The notes under the pieces: generated by a model | Told to the model about the DNA's origin: nothing | Databases searched by the model: none | What the model saw: the letters and a program-made list of their open reading frames with translations, nothing else | Shown: positions 18,171-20,585 of the stretch, piece after piece | Position numbering within the stretch: the first letter of the stretch is position 1 | How the letters are laid out: each line of letters starts with the position of its first letter | Translations under genes and position numbers: made by a program | Virus record (IMG/VR): IMGVR_UViG_3300035698_033779 | Coordinates: 1 to 20,585 of that record | DNA from: a virus | DNA: 20,585 nt | Reading direction: 5' to 3' (one strand)

Positions 18171-18414
18171 CAATAAAAAGGGAGATATATATTACGGTTA
18201 TTTTTCTGACAAAATAGTTAGAATGGTTATCAACAAAACAGATCGGTATGGCAAGGATTATTATAATTTTATTAAGGCTGGAAATAGAGAGATTAAATTA
18301 GTTGTAGAGGAATATTACTATTCATCAGAACTTGGATTTTTCCCAGAAGAAGCTTTTAAATGGATAGTAACACAAGCTGAATATATTTTGATGAAAGGAA
18401 TGCTTGATGATTAG
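18160..18414 (+). CDS. Subfamily B small protein, divergent tail
   Basis: 84 aa: MRNSNKKGDIYYGYFSDKI, ending FKWIVTQAEYILMKGMLDD with TAG. It overlaps the previous gene by 11 bp. The tail keeps W-I-V-x-x-A-E-Y but not the KLKLL part. Function unknown. Confidence 0.72.
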   Translation: MRNSNKKGDIYYGYFSDKIVRMVINKTDRYGKDYYNFIKAGNREIKLVVEEYYYSSELGFFPEEAFKWIVTQAEYILMKGMLDD

Positions 18415-18619
18415 CATGTGGAAATATATTCAGTTTTGTAAAAAATTTCCAGAATTGACTGATCATGGTGGAAACCTAATAAGCCTTCATAAATTAGCAG
18501 AAGCATTGAAAATGTATGAAATAGTCCCGAGTGTATTCCCACAATATGAGAATTTAATTATAGAATTCAATGAAATAGATGATGGGAATATTATGAAGAA
18601 ATTAGAATTATTAGACTAG
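18407..18619 (+). CDS. 70-aa protein with KKLELLD tail
   Basis: MISMWKYIQFCKKFPELTDHG at the start, a helical middle (LHKLAEALKMYEI), and MKKLELLD at the end with TAG. ATG 18407 was chosen over TTG 18404 because GGAA lies 8 nt upstream. It lacks the subfamily B block and ends like subfamily A. tRNA-Met follows 13 nt later. Confidence 0.68.
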   Translation: MISMWKYIQFCKKFPELTDHGGNLISLHKLAEALKMYEIVPSVFPQYENLIIEFNEIDDGNIMKKLELLD

Positions 18620-18632
18620 AAAATTAACATAT

Positions 18633-18708
18633 GCCGAGGTAGCTCAACTGGTGGAGCAGTAGAATCATAATCTAAAGGTTGTGGGATCGTACCCCACTCT
18701 CGGTACCA
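18633..18708 (+). tRNA. tRNA-Met (CAU)
   Basis: Acceptor GCCGAGG/TCTCGGT, D arm GCTC/GAGC, anticodon loop ATCATAA, short variable loop, T arm GTGGG-ATCGTAC-CCCAC, CCA encoded. Class I, so the more conventional of the two CAU tRNAs here; elongator Met and Ile2 cannot be told apart by eye. Confidence 0.9.
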
Positions 18709-18715
18709 TTTTTCA

Positions 18716-18746
18716 GTTTCTTTTTTTGTTCAATTGATTATATTAT
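18716..18746 (+). promoter_or_regulatory. Phage promoter, class A, next to a start codon
   Basis: GTTTCTTTTT at 18716 and TTATATTAT at 18738, 22 nt apart. The ATG at 18755 follows 9 nt after the box, so the mRNA should be nearly leaderless. Confidence 0.8.
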
Positions 18747-18754
18747 TTATATAT

Positions 18755-19018
18755 ATGAAAGCTAAAGATAGAGTATTTTTTGCAAAAGTCGATCAACGAA
18801 GTATATATGAATATGTTGACTGGATTGGTAGTAAGCACAGTGCAATGCATAACTACATAACAAGAACAGAAATAGTTATGTTGGGGAAATCCAAATGGAA
18901 CCAAAGTATGTACATTATATGGAATGACCATTATTGGACTACAAATAAATTAAAATTTGTATGGATCATTCCTGAAGAAGAATATAAATTGAAATTGTTA
19001 GGATTGCAAAGTGAATAA
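18755..19018 (+). CDS. Subfamily B small protein, probably leaderless
   Basis: 87 aa from ATG 18755: MKAKDRVFFAKVDQRSIYEY, ending FVWIIPEEEYKLKLLGLQSE. An earlier TTG in frame lies inside the promoter and is unlikely. There is no Shine-Dalgarno between promoter and start. The tail combines the W-I-I-P-E-x-E-Y block and a perfect KLKLL. Function unknown. Confidence 0.74.
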   Translation: MKAKDRVFFAKVDQRSIYEYVDWIGSKHSAMHNYITRTEIVMLGKSKWNQSMYIIWNDHYWTTNKLKFVWIIPEEEYKLKLLGLQSE

Positions 19019-19232
19019 TAAATATTTTTACGGAAAACTTGACAATCCATCACCAAACTTATTGTCAAAAATTCCAAGTGCAATTATTAAAGTGTATAGA
19101 ATATCAGCAAAAATATATGATGAAACATGCTATAAAAGAGGAATTGGCGGAATGATTTTCGTTGAATCAAATTTTACATGGTTAGTTCCTGCAGCTGAGT
19201 ATAAATTGAAATTAATTGGAGAGCTCGCATAA
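19011..19232 (+). CDS. Subfamily B small protein with AAEYKLKLI tail
   Basis: 73 aa from GTG, overlapping the previous gene by 8 bp; TTAGGA in the preceding tail is its likely SD. Begins MNNKYFYGKLDNPSPN, ends FTWLVPAAEYKLKLIGELA. Function unknown. Confidence 0.74.
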   Translation: MNNKYFYGKLDNPSPNLLSKIPSAIIKVYRISAKIYDETCYKRGIGGMIFVESNFTWLVPAAEYKLKLIGELA

Positions 19233-19305
19233 TGGTATTGCAGCGGTTTAATTATTTTATCAAATTTTTTAAATTCTTTATATGTATATATAAGGAGAAT
19301 AAAAA

Positions 19306-19977
19306 ATGGTAAAGAATATAAGATGTAAAATATGTGGAAAAATGTTCAATAAGTATGGAATAAAGTCTCACATATTTAGAGCTCATTCTAAAGAAGGCAA
19401 AATGTTTAATAAAAAGCAAATACAATCTGTTAGTAAACCATCCTGAAATTCTGGAAAAACAATAAAAAGCTTATTAACCCCCGAGAAATATGAAAAATAC
19501 ATAGAAAAGTGTAAAAAAGGTAGAAAAAATTGTTCAGGATATGCATCAACTCCAGAAAAGGAATTAATTAGAAGACAAAAACTTAGACAAAAAATTAATG
19601 AAAGATATGCTGCTGGTTGAGAAGTTAAATGTGGTAGAGCCCCAAAATTAGATTATATTAGCCCTATTGCTGGTAAGATAAAATTAGATGGTAGTTGAGA
19701 ATTATCAACTGCTCAATATCTGGATAGAATCGGGGTACAGTGAAGAAGAAACAAAAAAAGATTTAAATATTTTAATACGATAAAAAATAGAGAATCAACA
19801 TATTGTCCAGATTTCTTTGTAAAAGATTGAAATACTTATATAGAAGTAAAAGGTTATGAAACAGATTTAGATAGATGTAAGTGAAGTCAATTTACAGAGC
19901 CTTTATTAATTTGAAAGAAAGATAAAATAAATGAAATACGGAGAGTTATTCTAACTGGTAAGGAACTCGATTGCTAA
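19306..19977 (+). CDS. PD-(D/E)XK-like homing endonuclease with seven in-frame TGA (Trp) codons and N-terminal zinc finger
   Basis: Under the standard code this 223-aa gene is broken into pieces. TGA at 19444, 19618, 19696, 19741, 19828, 19882 and 19912 all read well as Trp (KPS-W-NSG, AAG-W-EVK, DGS-W-ELS, GVQ-W-RRN, VKD-W-NTY, RCK-W-SQF, LLI-W-KKD); there is no TGG. The N-terminus CKICGKMFNKYGIKSHIFRAH is seen as CxxC...H...H, a C2H2-type finger. The C-terminal half has W-E-L-S-T-A-Q-Y-L-D, then YCPDFFV and YIEVKGY, the PD...ExK pattern of a nuclease centre. AAGGAG precedes the ATG. Its last 38 bases lie inside tRNA-Ser(GCU). A homing role is inferred from architecture, codon use and position. 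Confidence 0.85.
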
Positions 19978-20024
19978 TCGAGCGGCTTCTGGCTGTCTCG
20001 GTTCGAATCCGAGGCTCTCCGCCA
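19940..20024 (+). tRNA. tRNA-Ser (GCU)
   Basis: Acceptor GGAGAGT/GCTCTCC, anticodon arm CTCGA-TTGCTAA-TCGAG, long variable arm, T arm CTCGG/CCGAG, discriminator G, CCA encoded. Its 5' half also encodes the C-terminus of the endonuclease. Confidence 0.94.
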
Positions 20025-20055
20025 CCCTCCCTCGTACAAATATGGAGAATGTATA

Positions 20056-20355
20056 ATGAGTTCAGAAAAATATGTTTATGTAAAAATCAAGCCATATTAT
20101 AAGTGCACCTTCTATGAAAACAAAGAAATACCAAAGGAAAAATATTGTTTATATAATGTAATAACTCGTGCATTCAGAATAAATATGGAACAGTATGAAG
20201 TAAGTATTCCAAAAAAATATCGAACAAAAAGAGTTGTTAATCACACTACTTATAAAAGAGCAAGATATGAACTTTGGTCTAGGAATAATTTTGAATGGAT
20301 TAAAACAGAAGCAGAATATAAAATGGAATTGGTTGGAAAAAGTGGTAGAAACTAA
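20056..20355 (+). CDS. Subfamily B small protein with EAEYKMELV tail
   Basis: 99 aa: MSSEKYVYVKIKPYYKCTF, ending FEWIKTEAEYKMELVGKSGRN. GGAG lies 9 nt before the ATG. The tail is a looser version of KLKLL. It overlaps the next gene by 14 bp. Function unknown. Confidence 0.73.
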   Translation: MSSEKYVYVKIKPYYKCTFYENKEIPKEKYCLYNVITRAFRINMEQYEVSIPKKYRTKRVVNHTTYKRARYELWSRNNFEWIKTEAEYKMELVGKSGRN

Positions 20356-20585
20356 AATATTTTATGGGTTAGTTAAATCTAAAACTTTTTTAATTGAAGA
20401 AAAGCATCTTTGCCGCGGCCCAGGAATTGCATCGGAAATGCTAGCTAACGCTGGTAAAGTAATTGAATTATCTTCCAATGGGGGATATCATAAACAAGAT
20501 ACATCTGGTAACGTACGAGGATATTGGAACTGGCCTGGAATATGTTTTATTTGGGTATTGCCAAGATCAGAATATTTAGAAATGA
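20342..20585 (+). CDS. Subfamily B small protein, 3' end cut by window
   Basis: Starts GTG inside the last codons of the previous gene, with GGAAAAA about 5 nt upstream. Begins MVETKIFYGLVKSKTFLIE and reaches FIWVLPRSEYLEM, the family block, at the window edge. The tail itself lies beyond the window. Function unknown. Confidence 0.7.
   Translation, partial: MVETKIFYGLVKSKTFLIEEKHLCRGPGIASEMLANAGKVIELSSNGGYHKQDTSGNVRGYWNWPGICFIWVLPRSEYLEM

Noticed and set aside
1-20585. CRISPR array or transposase
   Set aside because: No regularly spaced repeats and no insertion-sequence ends or transposase motifs were seen.

Overview
The window looks like part of a large, AT-rich, tailed-phage genome. It carries nucleotide and DNA metabolism genes (an adenosylcobalamin-type ribonucleotide reductase, an ATP-dependent DNA ligase), a phage sigma factor, a CCA-adding enzyme, three homing endonucleases and a tRNA bank covering all 20 amino acids. 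UGA is read as tryptophan: two GIY-YIG endonucleases, a PD-(D/E)XK-like endonuclease and one small gene are interrupted by in-frame TGA exactly where Trp is expected, and every certain stop is TAA or TAG. The host or lineage cannot be named from this sequence alone.

Layout. 1-4718: end of nrdJ, a conserved phage hypothetical gene, DNA ligase, and a string of small overlapping genes. 4719-5990: a zinc-ribbon micro-gene, a bidirectional terminator and a reverse-strand sigma factor. 5991-10047: more small genes around the CCA-adding enzyme. 10048-11880: a micro-gene, a strong terminator, then about 1.5 kb without protein genes that is densely structured RNA with an embedded tRNA-Pro, an HDV-like ribozyme and a tRNA-like fold, ending in its own terminator. 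11880-17600: tRNA arrays interleaved with two GIY-YIG genes, two further ribozymes, two tmRNA-like acceptor domains, other odd tRNA-sized RNAs and a few small proteins. 17600-20585: small genes of a second subfamily, tRNAs and a PD-(D/E)XK endonuclease.

Four themes connect these parts. (1) About 29 small proteins share a C-terminal K-L-[KE]-L-L type tail; one subfamily begins like an SH3/KOW-like barrel (K-x-G-D-x-V), the other has W-[IV]-x-P-E-x-E-Y before the tail. (2) Three self-cleaving ribozymes of the HDV-like (theta) type sit directly at the 3' ends of tRNA-Pro, tRNA-Asp and tRNA-Trp. These three canonical tRNAs are the only ones lacking an encoded CCA, and the phage supplies a CCA-adding enzyme. 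(3) Two of the ribozymes head a cassette of ribozyme, AT-rich hairpin, promoter and GIY-YIG endonuclease with UGA codons, which suggests a mobile unit that can sit at a tRNA 3' end without destroying the tRNA. (4) A phage promoter, GTTTCTTTTT and TTATATTAT with start points exactly 22 nt apart, occurs nine times and drives nearly every transcription unit.

All calls rest on reading the sequence by eye. RNA folds were derived by hand, and no database or folding program was used.
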